This document shows, piece after piece, positions 55,160 through 63,992 of a stretch of 64,000 nucleotides of DNA. Position numbers and translations under genes: made by a program. Each line of letters starts with the position of its first letter. The stretch's first letter is position 1. Source of the DNA: CAWBRT01 sp963819175. GTDB lineage: Bacteria; Acidobacteriota; Terriglobia; Terriglobales; Acidobacteriaceae. Location of the stretch: the NCBI GenBank assembly GCA_963819175.1, contig CAWFVJ010000007.1, positions 1 through 64,000 on the forward strand. The letters run 5' to 3'. The notes beneath the pieces were generated by a model that did not search any database, had not been told where the DNA came from, and worked only from the letters and a program-made list of their open reading frames with translations.

Positions 55160-56974
55160 CTATGGCTTGTGCTTGGCTAGCTCTCGAACGATTTCCGCTA
55201 CGATCTGCGGCTTGAAGCGGTCCATGACGCGTTGCACCACTCCGGTAATCGCCGCTTCATCGAGCGCAGCCGCACGGGCTTCAGCGGCGTAATTGGACGT
55301 ACCTAACATGGAAGGACCAGCAAATTCGGAACCGGCCTGGGGGGCGGGGTCGGGTAATCCGGGCAGGCTCATCGCCGCCGTGCCCTCCAGCATCATCGGA
55401 ACCGAGAACATGAAATCGTCGCCGGTATTTGCCGCTTCCGCCTCATTTACCGTTGCCGGAGACGGTGATGCCAAGACGGCCTCTGGCTCGCGTTCCTGTG
55501 CCGGGGGAACAGCCGCCACGGCTGCGGGGGGTTCCACCGGAGCGGGGGGAACCGCTGCCACAACTGCGGGGGGTTCCACCGGAGCCGCATCGAATGCGGG
55601 GGCCGCTGCTCCCGCCGTGGTGTCGGCCGCACCGAACTCCTTCTGGAAATCAAACCGGCCCGCACTCTCTTCGACGATGGGCGCGGTCTCCATCGCACTC
55701 GCGCTTGTAAGAGAAGGGGCAACCGGGTGCGCGCCCTCGGGTTCAAAAACCGGCCAATCGTCGTCTTCTGCAATCTCCGGTGTGGTCTGAGCTTCGGCGT
55801 TCACGTCCGCCGCAAGCTCGTCCGACCCGGTGGCAGAATCATGTGGCCCCGCTGAAATCGCCCCGGCGGCTTCCTGAACCTCCGCGTTGCTGCCGAACTC
55901 CTCCGACGCAGCTCCAGCCGCATGCTCCCGCATGAATGCCTCGACTTCAATCGCGGTCAACTCCTCGGCCGCGACGCCGGTATCATTCGCGGTTGCTTCC
56001 TCGTGAACGGCTGCGTGGCTCAACGGAATAGCCTCTTGGCTGACCTCGGTGCCAGCACTCAACTCCGGCTCCGGCTCCGGCGCGGGGATATCGATTACCT
56101 CAATGTCCTCCGCGATGTCCTCAGTCCGAGCGACGTCCTCAACCGGAGAAACATCAAGCTCGGGGCCGGAAAAACGATGAGTGTCCTCCGCCAGGGCCTT
56201 TTCGTCGGCCTTCAGCAGTTCATCCATCATGAAGGGCATGGACGAGTTCGCTTCCGCCGCGTGGGAGCCGGCGAAATTATCCACTCCGGCTGCGGCTACA
56301 GGCACTGGGGCCGCCATCGCCAAGGGTTTCTCTTTTTCCGGCACGGCAAAGCCGAAGTTCGATCCTTCGCCCAGCTCAGCCGGGGGCGGCAGCGAGGTGC
56401 CGAGATAGTCTTCACTTGAAATCGTGTCGGGAGCGTAGGTGAACTCACTGCCGGCATCCGGAATCTGGGACTCCAGGCCTTCGGGCTCAGCCCCGTAACC
56501 ATCGAAATCCATGGTATGCGGCGCTTCCGGCTCCACCATCGGACTCGTATGCATCGTAACCGGCGGAGTTGACGGCCTTGTCGCGGCGTCAATTGTGGAA
56601 CCCGAGGCGCGGAGGATAACATTGGTCACTGTCGTGACCAGCTCCGTCGCCTCAAATGGCTTGACGATGACGCCATCCGCCCGCACTTCCGTGGCGTCCT
56701 GTTCACGATAAGGCTCCAGCTTACCCACCGACAGCAGGACCGGCATATTGGAAGTCGTCGCGGCGCGCTTGACCCGTTCGCACACTTCCAGTCCGGTGTA
56801 GCCCGGCATGTAGATATCCAGGATGGCGAGGTCTGGCGTTCTTTCGGCAATCTTCTTCAGCGCGGCGGCGCCGTTGCTCACCGTCGTGACCTCATAGCCG
56901 GCCTCGGACAAGATCTTTTTCGCCATGTTCTGGGCTGTCATACTGTCATCGGCTAGCAGAATATTGAGAGGCAC
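55160..56974 (-). CDS. Response regulator with receiver domain and long acidic Ala/Pro/Glu linker
   Basis: The GTG at 56974 (VPLNILLADDSMTAQNMAKK) follows AAGGAAAAATC and fits the receiver-domain start; the open frame upstream is unlikely to be coding. The receiver has the acidic pair LADD, phosphoacceptor Asp in LAILDIYMPGYTGLEV and the conserved Lys in GVIVKPFEATELV. Then ~440 residues are rich in Ala, Glu, Pro and Val with tandem near-repeats (VEPPAAVAAVPPA, twice). The last ~40 residues (AITGVVQRVMDRFKPQIVAE) form a helix found at the ends of similar delta-proteobacterial and acidobacterial regulators. No DNA-binding domain is seen. Confidence 0.85.
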   Translation of the reverse strand: MPLNILLADDSMTAQNMAKKILSEAGYEVTTVSNGAAALKKIAERTPDLAILDIYMPGYTGLEVCERVKRAATTSNMPVLLSVGKLEPYREQDATEVRADGVIVKPFEATELVTTVTNVILRASGSTIDAATRPSTPPVTMHTSPMVEPEAPHTMDFDGYGAEPEGLESQIPDAGSEFTYAPDTISSEDYLGTSLPPPAELGEGSNFGFAVPEKEKPLAMAAPVPVAAAGVDNFAGSHAAEANSSMPFMMDELLKADEKALAEDTHRFSGPELDVSPVEDVARTEDIAEDIEVIDIPAPEPEPELSAGTEVSQEAIPLSHAAVHEEATANDTGVAAEELTAIEVEAFMREHAAGAASEEFGSNAEVQEAAGAISAGPHDSATGSDELAADVNAEAQTTPEIAEDDDWPVFEPEGAHPVAPSLTSASAMETAPIVEESAGRFDFQKEFGAADTTAGAAAPAFDAAPVEPPAVVAAVPPAPVEPPAAVAAVPPAQEREPEAVLASPSPATVNEAEAANTGDDFMFSVPMMLEGTAAMSLPGLPDPAPQAGSEFAGPSMLGTSNYAAEARAAALDEAAITGVVQRVMDRFKPQIVAEIVRELAKHKP

Positions 56975-57118
56975 GATTTTTCCTTTTTCCTTTGGCTCAG
57001 CGGAAAAGTTACTGCTTTCTGCGGCGCACGTCAATGCATTGATGTACTGAGGTTACCTGAGTACACGCCCCCTGGAACCGAGGCCAGCCAAGTTCGGCAC
57101 CCAAAAACCCGCGAAACT

Positions 57119-57143
57119 GTGGCCCACATTTGCCGCTCAACCA
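57119..57143. repeat. GTGGCCCACATTTGC half-site after bamD
   Basis: The half-site gtggcccacatttgcc (57119-57134) matches the end sequence of the 130-bp repeats near 60742 and 61667. No matching second arm is seen within about 60 bases, so it may be a decayed copy at the 3' side of bamD. Confidence 0.5.
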
Positions 57144-57146
57144 ATT

Positions 57147-58469
57147 CTAGAAAGGAATCAGCTTCCGTAGCCCGCTCTTCTTCGTCTTGCTGGACGATGA
57201 ATCGTCCTTGGACGCAGGTTTGCTGGCGGCCGCGGGATCGGAAGCATTCGCCTCGTTAGTTTGCGGCGGTGCGGCTGTGGGAGCATCCGGCGACTGCACC
57301 TTCGCCTGTGGCTCGGAACGCGGTACCTGCGGATTCTCAGTAGCGGCGCCGCTGTTCTTTGTGGTATCGACCGTGAGCGCCCCGAGTCCCTTTGCCGGCT
57401 TAGTAGCTGGGACCATTTCATTGGCTTGGCGCACAATCTGTGCCGCATCCGTCTGCGGCGGGTCCACGAGCACGGGCTGGCCGATCTTGGTGGCGGGCAA
57501 ATAATCCGGACGCTTGTGCATGGCCAGCTTTACCTTGCCTGCGTGTCCCAGTGCGGCGCGGCTCGCCTGCTCGCGACGATTCAACTCAATTGCTTCCTGG
57601 GTCGGCTTTACAGCCGGACGACCCATCGCTTTCAGCCGCCATGCCGCATCTGCCGCGCGCGGCATCACAGGATAGCGCGTGACGATACGCGCGTAAGCCG
57701 CGGCAGCCGCATCCGAATACTCAGCAATCAGCCTGGTCCTCACGTTTTCCCTTTCCTTCGGGAACTTCGCTAGACGAAGCCTTTGCACCTGCCGCTCGTA
57801 AGAGTCGGCCAGTATGAATAGCGCATCATCGGCTTTGCTGTAAAGAGGATACGTATCGGTCAACGTCTTAAGCCGCGCTATGGCCGCCGGAAAGCTTTCG
57901 CGTATGTAGTAAAAACGCCCGATGCGGTAGTCACGCTCGGCGAGGATTTCCTGCACTTGCAGCAGCTTGGTCCGCGCTGTTTCGGCCAGCTTCGAGTCGG
58001 GATACTGAAGGATCAGTTGCCGGTACTCTTCTTCGGCGCGCTTGGCGTGCGTGAAGTCGCGATCCGGCTTCCCTATCTGGCGGAAGTGAATGTCGGCAAC
58101 CTTCAGTTGCGCTTCGGCCGCTTCCGGCATGTTCGGGAAAAAGGTAATGAAATCCTTGTACTCGCTCTCGGCCTGTGTCAGACCGGCCGCGCCGCCTTGT
58201 TTCAGCCACGAGTCGCCGATTGCCAGCTTCGCCCTGGCGACGAACGCCGAGTCCGGATACGCATTAATCAACGTTTGCAGGTTGAGACGCGCAACTTCGT
58301 ACTTGCCGTGCCCCATCGCCTCCACGGCTTTGGCGAACAACACGCTGTCGGGCTGTTTCGAGTCGATCTCGGCCAACGGAGCTTTGGCCTTGGTCTTATG
58401 ATGTTTGCACGCTATTCCGAGCGATAGCAGCGATCCGATAATGACAACCGTGATTATGCGACGAAACAT
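57147..58469 (-). CDS. bamD: Outer-membrane protein assembly factor BamD
   Basis: BamD is the essential lipoprotein of the BAM complex that inserts outer-membrane beta-barrels. The lipoprotein signal is MFRRIITVVIIGSLLSLGIA followed by Cys21. TPR-type repeats follow (SVLFAKAVEAMGHGKYEVAR, LNLQTLINAYPDSAFVARAK, ESEYKDFITFFPNMPEAAEA, EEEYRQLILQYPDSKLAETA). After the core (~residue 285) comes an unusual ~150-residue low-complexity tail (TNEANASDPAAASKPASKDD near the end). Canonical BamD is ~245 residues, so the tail is extra. Confidence 0.9.
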   Translation of the reverse strand: MFRRIITVVIIGSLLSLGIACKHHKTKAKAPLAEIDSKQPDSVLFAKAVEAMGHGKYEVARLNLQTLINAYPDSAFVARAKLAIGDSWLKQGGAAGLTQAESEYKDFITFFPNMPEAAEAQLKVADIHFRQIGKPDRDFTHAKRAEEEYRQLILQYPDSKLAETARTKLLQVQEILAERDYRIGRFYYIRESFPAAIARLKTLTDTYPLYSKADDALFILADSYERQVQRLRLAKFPKERENVRTRLIAEYSDAAAAAYARIVTRYPVMPRAADAAWRLKAMGRPAVKPTQEAIELNRREQASRAALGHAGKVKLAMHKRPDYLPATKIGQPVLVDPPQTDAAQIVRQANEMVPATKPAKGLGALTVDTTKNSGAATENPQVPRSEPQAKVQSPDAPTAAPPQTNEANASDPAAASKPASKDDSSSSKTKKSGLRKLIPF

Positions 58470-58513
58470 CCATTACACCTCTAATACTGCGTCCGGCCCC
58501 GTGAGCCGTCAGC

Positions 58514-59188
58514 CTACACGCGTTGAACCGTGGCCTGCCGGGCCTTCTGCAACAACTGCTCGACATTTTGGCGAATATCGCCGTGTCCAAAAATAGCGCT
58601 GCCCGCAACCAGCACTTCCGCTCCAGCACGAACCACGTCGGCGATCGTGTCCAACGCCACTCCGCCATCCACCTCGATCCGGAAATGGTGTCCGTGGGCC
58701 GCCCGCATCATGGCCAGCTTCTGAATCTTCTCCAGCGAGTATGGAATAAATCTTTGCCCGCCAAAGCCCGGATCCACCGACATGATCAACACGTAATCGA
58801 CCATGTGCAGAACCGCTTCGAGAGTGGCAACCGGAGTCGCCGGATTCACCACCACCCCGGCTAGCGCCCCGTGAGACTTGATGTGCTCAACCGTGCGGTG
58901 CAGATGAACGCACGCCTCCTGGTGTACCGAAATCCAGTTCGCTCCAGCTTCGATGAACGCCGGAATGAATTCGTCCGGGTTCTCGATCATCAGGTGGCAA
59001 TCGAGCGGCACCTCGACCTCTTTGCGCAACGCCGCCACAATCGCTGGTCCCAGGGTGAGGTTCGGGACAAAGTGGCCGTCCATCACGTCCACGTGCAGGA
59101 CAGTCGCACCCCCTTCGATTGCAGGGTGGACCTGCCCGGCCAGACGTGCAAAGTCAGCCGACAGAATAGACGGGGCTAGTTCGATCAA
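58514..59188 (-). CDS. rpe: Ribulose-phosphate 3-epimerase
   Basis: Rpe interconverts ribulose-5-P and xylulose-5-P in the pentose phosphate pathway. Motifs: LAPSILSADFARLAGQVHPA, HVDVMDGHFVPNLTLGPAIV, DCHLMIENPDEFIPAFIEAG, MSVDPGFGGQRFIPYSLEKI and EVDGGVALDTIADVVRAGAE. Length 224. The start is a TTG at 59188. It is 44 bases upstream of bamD on the same strand. Confidence 0.97.
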   Translation of the reverse strand: MIELAPSILSADFARLAGQVHPAIEGGATVLHVDVMDGHFVPNLTLGPAIVAALRKEVEVPLDCHLMIENPDEFIPAFIEAGANWISVHQEACVHLHRTVEHIKSHGALAGVVVNPATPVATLEAVLHMVDYVLIMSVDPGFGGQRFIPYSLEKIQKLAMMRAAHGHHFRIEVDGGVALDTIADVVRAGAEVLVAGSAIFGHGDIRQNVEQLLQKARQATVQRV

Positions 59189-59308
59189 AAGGTCACTCGC
59201 GAGTCACTGTAGAAATTTTAGCACGCTGCGGGTCGCCCCCGCACCCCCCGGCGAGGGCCGCCGACGGTGGGCAAACCCTTTGGCGGGCAATTTGGCATCC
59301 AAGAACAA

Positions 59309-59692
59309 GTGAAAGTATTTCTGCGGCTTTGCTTTCCAGCTTCGATGCTGACTCTTCTCTTGTCTGCTGCCGCCGCGGCTACTCCCATTCAGCCCGATCT
59401 TGAGAAACTGCTCTCGAAACCACATTCCGAGCAGGAATGGTTCGAACCCGCGCGTGCGGGCTGGGACGGCCCGGAAACTGAGCCCTTTGGTCTTTCGCGC
59501 TCCGCTTTCGCCCTGCAGAATTTCGGACCTGCGGAAACGGCGCGCGCTGCGCGGGCGAGCTTCCTTGCCGCCGCGGTTCCGGATCCCAGAATATGGGCTT
59601 GCGTGTGCGTGCTGATTCTGCTCCTGAGAAGATTCAAGCGGGCAACTCCGAAACCATCCGAGGCGTCTCAATCCACGTACGGTCGAGGTTGA
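59309..59692 (+). CDS. Small secreted protein with PEP-CTERM-like C-terminus
   Basis: Read from the GTG at 59309 (VKVFLRLCFPASMLTLLLSA), the protein has a Sec signal peptide ending at AAAAA. The C-terminus has VPDPRIWACVCVLILLLRRF plus KR, i.e. a Pro-rich turn, one membrane helix and a basic end, the design of PEP-CTERM sorting signals. The mature part is short and acidic (LLSKPHSEQEWFEPARAGWD). Length 127. Function unknown. An overlapping minus-strand frame (59204-59671) is less convincing. A terminator at 59778 follows. Confidence 0.5.
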   Translation: MKVFLRLCFPASMLTLLLSAAAAATPIQPDLEKLLSKPHSEQEWFEPARAGWDGPETEPFGLSRSAFALQNFGPAETARAARASFLAAAVPDPRIWACVCVLILLLRRFKRATPKPSEASQSTYGRG

Positions 59693-59777
59693 GCGCGCCG
59701 CCTGAGACCGTGGAATCCGGAGTCCCGGCCTCGCTGATGCGAGAGCCGGAGAGAAAAAAGTTTACCGCGCGGAAGAG

Positions 59778-59817
59778 AGGCCTCCCTGAGCCGTACGTCC
59801 CGGGGGCCTTTTATTTT
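59778..59817 (+). terminator. Rho-independent terminator after the small secreted gene
   Basis: A stem AGGCC-t-CCC paired with GGGGGCCT, one base bulged, is followed by TTTTATTTT (59809-59817). It reads on the plus strand, consistent with ending the transcript of the gene at 59309. Confidence 0.65.
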
Positions 59818-59954
59818 GCCGCTGTCCCGCCTGCTTCTCCGCGTTCCACTTACAAACATTGCACTCGCCATGTGGCCAGCTCTGTTAGAATCCGCCCATA
59901 GAGTCACTTAAAGCCTGCTCAAAGCGCGCAACTGAGGCGCGCGTCGGAGTTCAC

Positions 59955-60710
59955 ATGAGTACGCCAGCCGTGTCCGCCCCTGAAGACCTCCCCGCACTTT
60001 CGGAGGCCGCTCGAATCCTGAATACTTTTGTGGAACCGTCCAAGACCATGGCGGATTTGCGCCGCAAGGCGAATTGGCTGGTTCCGTGGCTGTTGATGTC
60101 CATCGTCTCCATCAGCTTTGTCTTTGCCATGGAGAAGCGAATCGGATGGGATCTTATCGTACGCACCCAGATCGAAAAGTCCTCCGGCGCGGAGGCGTTT
60201 GACCAGCTCTCTCCCGCCGATAAGCAGCTGCGTTTGGATTCCGTCATCCGCATCACGAAGTACAGCTCGTACCTGATTCCATTCTCGTCTCTGCTCTGGT
60301 TCGCCTCGCTTGCAGCCGCGCTGGTAGCGGTCTTCCGCTTTGCCGCCGGCACCGGCATCACCTACGGCCGGACCCTGGCGATTGTCGTCTACGGCAGTCT
60401 GCCCTCGCTGATCGAGCGCCTGATGGCGATCATCACCATGTGCTTCGCCGATCCCGAAGGCTTTGACGTCAAGAACCCCATCGCCAGCGGCCCCGCGCAG
60501 TGGATCGACCTCGCAACCGGCGGCTCCTTTGCCGCGCACCGCTTCCTCTACTCCCTGCTCAACGCCTTCGACCTGTTCGCCCTCTGGATGATTCTGCTGA
60601 TGGCGATCGGCATCTCCGAAACCACGCAGGTCAAGCGCGGCACCGCCTTCGCCACCATCTTTGGCGGCTTCTTCGTGCTCAGGCTGATCAGCGCCGGGCT
60701 GGGGTTCTAG
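59955..60710 (+). CDS. YIP1 family membrane protein
   Basis: This 251-residue protein starts MSTPAVSAPEDLPALSEAAR, then has the amphipathic motif ILNTFVEPSKTMADLRRKAN and about five membrane helices (WLVPWLLMSIVSISFVFAME, YLIPFSSLLWFASLAAALVA, YGRTLAIVVYGSLPSLIERL, LFALWMILLMAIGISETTQV, GTAFATIFGGFFVLRLISAG). This is the Yip1 domain layout common in Acidobacteriota; a general role in membrane organisation is supposed. SD GAGGCGCGCG lies upstream. It is followed by repeat copy A. Confidence 0.85.
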   Translation: MSTPAVSAPEDLPALSEAARILNTFVEPSKTMADLRRKANWLVPWLLMSIVSISFVFAMEKRIGWDLIVRTQIEKSSGAEAFDQLSPADKQLRLDSVIRITKYSSYLIPFSSLLWFASLAAALVAVFRFAAGTGITYGRTLAIVVYGSLPSLIERLMAIITMCFADPEGFDVKNPIASGPAQWIDLATGGSFAAHRFLYSLLNAFDLFALWMILLMAIGISETTQVKRGTAFATIFGGFFVLRLISAGLGF

Positions 60711-60741
60711 GCAGGATTCACGCGCTCGACTTTCTCGGGTT

Positions 60742-60873
60742 GGTGGCCCACATTTGCGAAGCCGCAGGCGGAGCTAATGTGGGGTGACTCGCGCTCAAGA
60801 AACAGACTCGAATGCGTGGCGTTCTGAACTGCCCCACATTTGCCAACGGAAGGCAAATATGGGCCACCTGCCA
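60742..60873. repeat. 130-bp inverted-end repeat, copy A (MITE-like)
   Basis: Left end ggtggcccacatttgc and right end gcaaatatgggccacc are imperfect inverted repeats (15 of 16). The inner part gcgctcaagaaaca and gaagccgcaggcggagcta recurs in copy B at 61667-61796 in the same direction. Copies A and B flank the gene at 60895-61629. Confidence 0.85.
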
Positions 60874-60894
60874 AGTGAAAGGCCTTAGGGTAGC

Positions 60895-61629
60895 TTAGTC
60901 ACTGTCTACATTGTTGTAATCCGCACAAGGGAAAATATTGTAGAAGCCGTCGCGGTTATAGGCGTGCCACCCACAAAACTGTATCCAGTGCTGAGTACCG
61001 AACACGTCCAAGTATTGGATACGGCCAAAAGTCGCTATATACGAACGCCCTTGATTAAGGTCATCTACATCGGTCTTGCTCAATCGTAAGTCTTCCGTGT
61101 AGTGACTACCGGGAACCTTTGTCGGAATGTTGACTCTAACGGTATTTTCCGGTAGCCCCGGAAGCTCTATTCCAGAGGATCCGACCATTATTGGTCGTTC
61201 TGCATATTCAAAATCGGGAGAATGTCCGTTCGGCACCATCACCATTCTTACGTAGACTTGGACTTGCTTTGCTGGCGTCTTCCCCGTGTTGCTAAAGTGC
61301 AATGTGCAACCAATAGGAGTGCTTTCCATCGGACTAGGTGTGAAGTCTTCAATTTTTATGCTCATCCATGCGCGCTGATCTATTCTTGCTGTCTTTTCTG
61401 CCAAATCCACTGAGCGACGTATGTAGATCAACTGTCCAAAATAAATTAGGGCCACGGCGATGGCGACGACAAAGCCCCAGACGGCCAGCATTGACTCTGG
61501 ACGATGCGCCCATTCAGTGTTTCTTGGTACATCGTGGGACTGCTCGCGTTTTCGGTTTACATCCTCTGACACGGCATTTCCTATTTGGCTTTGATCTCCA
61601 GTAGTTTGGTTCGTGTCACTCGTTCCCAT
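60895..61629 (-). CDS. Hypothetical single-pass membrane protein bracketed by repeats
   Basis: A 244-residue protein, not recognised. The N-terminal ~45 residues are hydrophilic, then one membrane helix (SMLAVWGFVVAIAVALIYFG). The mature part is beta-rich and outside or inside the membrane (QRAWMSIKIEDFTPSPMEST, GKTPAKQVQVYVRMVMVPNG, NTVRVNIPTKVPGSHYTEDL, QHWIQFCGWHAYNRDGFYNI). Base use is clearly less GC-rich than its neighbours. Direct copies of a 130-bp repeat lie on both sides, so the gene may have been acquired as a cassette. Similar small membrane proteins with a short N-terminal anchor and beta domain are frequent cargo genes. Confidence 0.7.
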   Translation of the reverse strand: MGTSDTNQTTGDQSQIGNAVSEDVNRKREQSHDVPRNTEWAHRPESMLAVWGFVVAIAVALIYFGQLIYIRRSVDLAEKTARIDQRAWMSIKIEDFTPSPMESTPIGCTLHFSNTGKTPAKQVQVYVRMVMVPNGHSPDFEYAERPIMVGSSGIELPGLPENTVRVNIPTKVPGSHYTEDLRLSKTDVDDLNQGRSYIATFGRIQYLDVFGTQHWIQFCGWHAYNRDGFYNIFPCADYNNVDSD

Positions 61630-61666
61630 AAAGGCATCTCCCTATCTCTCAGAGAAGCGCACCGCA

Positions 61667-61796
61667 GGTGGCCCACATTTACGAAGCCGCAGGCGGAGCT
61701 AAGGTGGGGACTCAGACGCGCTCAAGAAACATACTCGAAGCGTGCAGTTCCGAATGCCCACATTTGCCAGCGAAGGCAAATATGGGCCATCTGCCA
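61667..61796. repeat. 130-bp inverted-end repeat, copy B (MITE-like)
   Basis: Direct repeat of copy A (60742-60873) with scattered differences; ends ggtggcccacatttac and gcaaatatgggccat. It lies just upstream of the start of the gene at 61629 and about 130 bases before ruvB's 3' end. Confidence 0.85.
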
Positions 61797-61925
61797 CGCA
61801 TCGGCCGGAAATCTTGCGGGAATTGGCCAGACATACAATGCGTTTCGCATTAGGCATAGAGCACTCCTACGGCAATGCGGTGTTCCCCTCTAGAATAGCC
61901 TATCGCTCGCATCGCCCCTTCACTC

Positions 61926-62962
61926 CTAGAACAGCGTGTTCTGCTTAGTCGTGCGCTTGATTCCGAAGTGATCGTAGGCCAACTGCGTTGCCATGCGGCC
62001 GCGCGGAGTGCGGTCCAGGAAGCCTATCTGGATCAGGAACGGCTCGTAGATTTCCTCGATGGCGTCAGGCTCCTCGGCCAAGGCCGCCGCCAGAGTGTTC
62101 ACTCCCACCGGCCCGCCCTGGTACTTCTCCATGATCGTCAGCAGCAATTTCCGGTCGATCTCGTCGAAGCCGTATTGATCCACTTCGAGCATCTCGAGCG
62201 CCGCCTGCGCGGTCTTCTTGTCGATCTTTCCCGCGCTGCGCACCTGCGCGAAGTCGCGAACCCGGCGCAGCAGCCGATTGGCGATGCGGGGGTGCCGCGC
62301 GCCCGGCTGGCGATTTCGAATGCGCCCTCGTCGTCGACTTCCACCTTCAGAATTTCAGCCGAGCGCTTGACGATGATGTTCAGATCATCGCTGGTGTAAA
62401 ACTCCAACCGCAGCAGCAGGCCAAAGCGCGAGCGCAGCGGAGCCGTGAGCAGTCCGGCGCGCGTGGTGGCCCCAACAAAGGTGAACGGCGCTACGTCCAG
62501 GGTGTGCGTGCGCGCCGCCGGACCCTGGCCGATGATGATGTCCAGCTTGTAGTCTTCCAGCGCCGAATAAAGCAGCTCCTCCAGCGTCGGCTGCAGGCGG
62601 TGTACCTCGTCGATGAACAAGACCTGCTTGTTGCGGATATTGGTGAGGACTGCCGTCAGATCGCCTTTGATTTGCAGCGTCGGCCCCGAGGTCTGCTGGA
62701 AGGGAACACCGAGTTCGTTGGCTATGATCGTCGCCAGCGTCGTCTTGCCCAGCCCCGGAGGCCCGTAAAGCAGCACATGGTCGAGCGCCTCGCCCCGCGA
62801 GCGGGCGGCCTGAATAGCGATATCCAGGTTTTCCTTCACCTTCTGCTGGCCGATGAACTCCTGCAAGCGGCGCGGACGCAGCTTAAGTTCGAACGATGCA
62901 TCGTCTTCGACCACTCCGGCCGAGACGATTCGCTCGCGATCGGGATTCTTCGCTGAGGTCAT
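61926..62962 (-). CDS. ruvB: Holliday junction ATP-dependent helicase RuvB, one-base frameshift
   Basis: RuvB drives branch migration with RuvA. The ATG at 62962 gives LRPRRLQEFIGQQKVKENLD, Walker A LLYGPPGLGKTTLATIIANE, Walker B LFIDEVHRLQPTLEELLYSA and sensor segment FVGATTRAGLLTAPLRSRFG. After IASRARGTP one base is missing from the run of five G's (plus strand 62288-62292). Restoring it gives RIANRLLRRVRDFAQVRSAG and a C-terminal winged helix (LLTIMEKYQGGPVGVNTLAA, EDAIEEIYEP-type, FLDRTPRGRMATQLAYDHFG). A conserved gene, so probably a sequence error. Confidence 0.94.
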
Positions 62963-63005
62963 CTCTCCGGATGGTACCCAGAAACCTCCCGGCCTGCAAT
63001 CGCGG

Positions 63006-63992
63006 TTATTTGACGGGGGTTACCGCAGGGGTATTTTCTTCCAGCAGCTTCACCAGCGTGTACAGGGTCTGGTTCACCGGAACCGGGATGCCGAGCTCGT
63101 TTCCACGGCGGACGACGTACCCGTTCAGGGAATCGATTTCCGTGCGCTTTCCGCGGGCGATGTCCTGTGCGGTCGAAGAGGTGGCGTTCTTTACGGATTG
63201 TGCAAGCTTTATCGTGCTTTCCACCACGTCGACGTCCGGCAGTTGCACCCCCGCCGCCCGAGCCACGGCGACGCCCTCGTCCACGGCCTTGCACATCAGT
63301 TGCCGGACCAGCGTATTCGCAGCCATGACACCGTACCCGGAGCGGCCCAGGGCGGAAATCGCGTTACAAGCGCAGTTGAGTATCACCTTTACCCAAAGCT
63401 CGCCTTCAATGTTGTCCGAAACCTGGCAGGGAATTCCGCCGCGAGCCAGAACCCCGGCGAGGTCATCGAGTTCGCGACGCTCGCGGAGGCTGCCGCCATT
63501 ACCTCGCGGCAGGTTGCCAATCACGAAATTGCCGCGTCCGGAGTGCTTTACCCTTCCCGGGCCGCTCATCGCCGCCGCCACATAGACGATTGCGGGAATG
63601 GCGCTCAGTCCGGTGGCCTTGGTAAAGCGCTGCACATTGTCGACTCCGTTCTGGCAGCTCAGCACGAGCGCTTCCGGAGCCAGGTGCGGCGCGAGCAAAC
63701 GGGCGGTTTCCTCGGTGTCGAACGATTTGACGCAGAAGAGCACGACTTGCGCCCCTTGCGCCGCGTCTATCTGGGTGGAGGCCGAGACCGGAACGTACTC
63801 CTGAAAGTGCGTCGTCTCGAGGAATAATCCGTTGCTGCGGATAGCATCTACATGCAGCGGACGGCCGATCAGGGTTACGGGAGCCCCGGCACGCGCCAGC
63901 ATCCCGCCGAAATAACATCCCACGGCGCCCGCGCCCACCACCGCCACCCTCGGCCAGCCTTGTTGTTGCACCACGACTTTTCTTCCTTCCAC
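63006..63992 (-). CDS. panE: 2-dehydropantoate 2-reductase
   Basis: PanE (ketopantoate reductase) makes pantoate for coenzyme A, the pathway that also uses CoaX (48076). The Rossmann motif is RVAVVGAGAVGCYFGGMLAR, followed by LFCVKSFDTEETARLLAPHL, LSCQNGVDNVQRFTKATGLS, and the helical domain KVILNCACNAISALGRSGYG. The start is a GTG near the window edge: 63992 gives MEGRKVVVQQQGWPRVAVVG, but GTGs at 63974 and 63971 sit after GGAAGGAAGAAAAGTC and may be better. Length about 322-328. Confidence 0.92.
   Translation of the reverse strand: MEGRKVVVQQQGWPRVAVVGAGAVGCYFGGMLARAGAPVTLIGRPLHVDAIRSNGLFLETTHFQEYVPVSASTQIDAAQGAQVVLFCVKSFDTEETARLLAPHLAPEALVLSCQNGVDNVQRFTKATGLSAIPAIVYVAAAMSGPGRVKHSGRGNFVIGNLPRGNGGSLRERRELDDLAGVLARGGIPCQVSDNIEGELWVKVILNCACNAISALGRSGYGVMAANTLVRQLMCKAVDEGVAVARAAGVQLPDVDVVESTIKLAQSVKNATSSTAQDIARGKRTEIDSLNGYVVRRGNELGIPVPVNQTLYTLVKLLEENTPAVTPVK

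Noticed and set aside
60742..61796. Repeats considered as CRISPR
   Set aside because: Only two copies 900 bases apart with a gene between; no spacer array, no cas gene.
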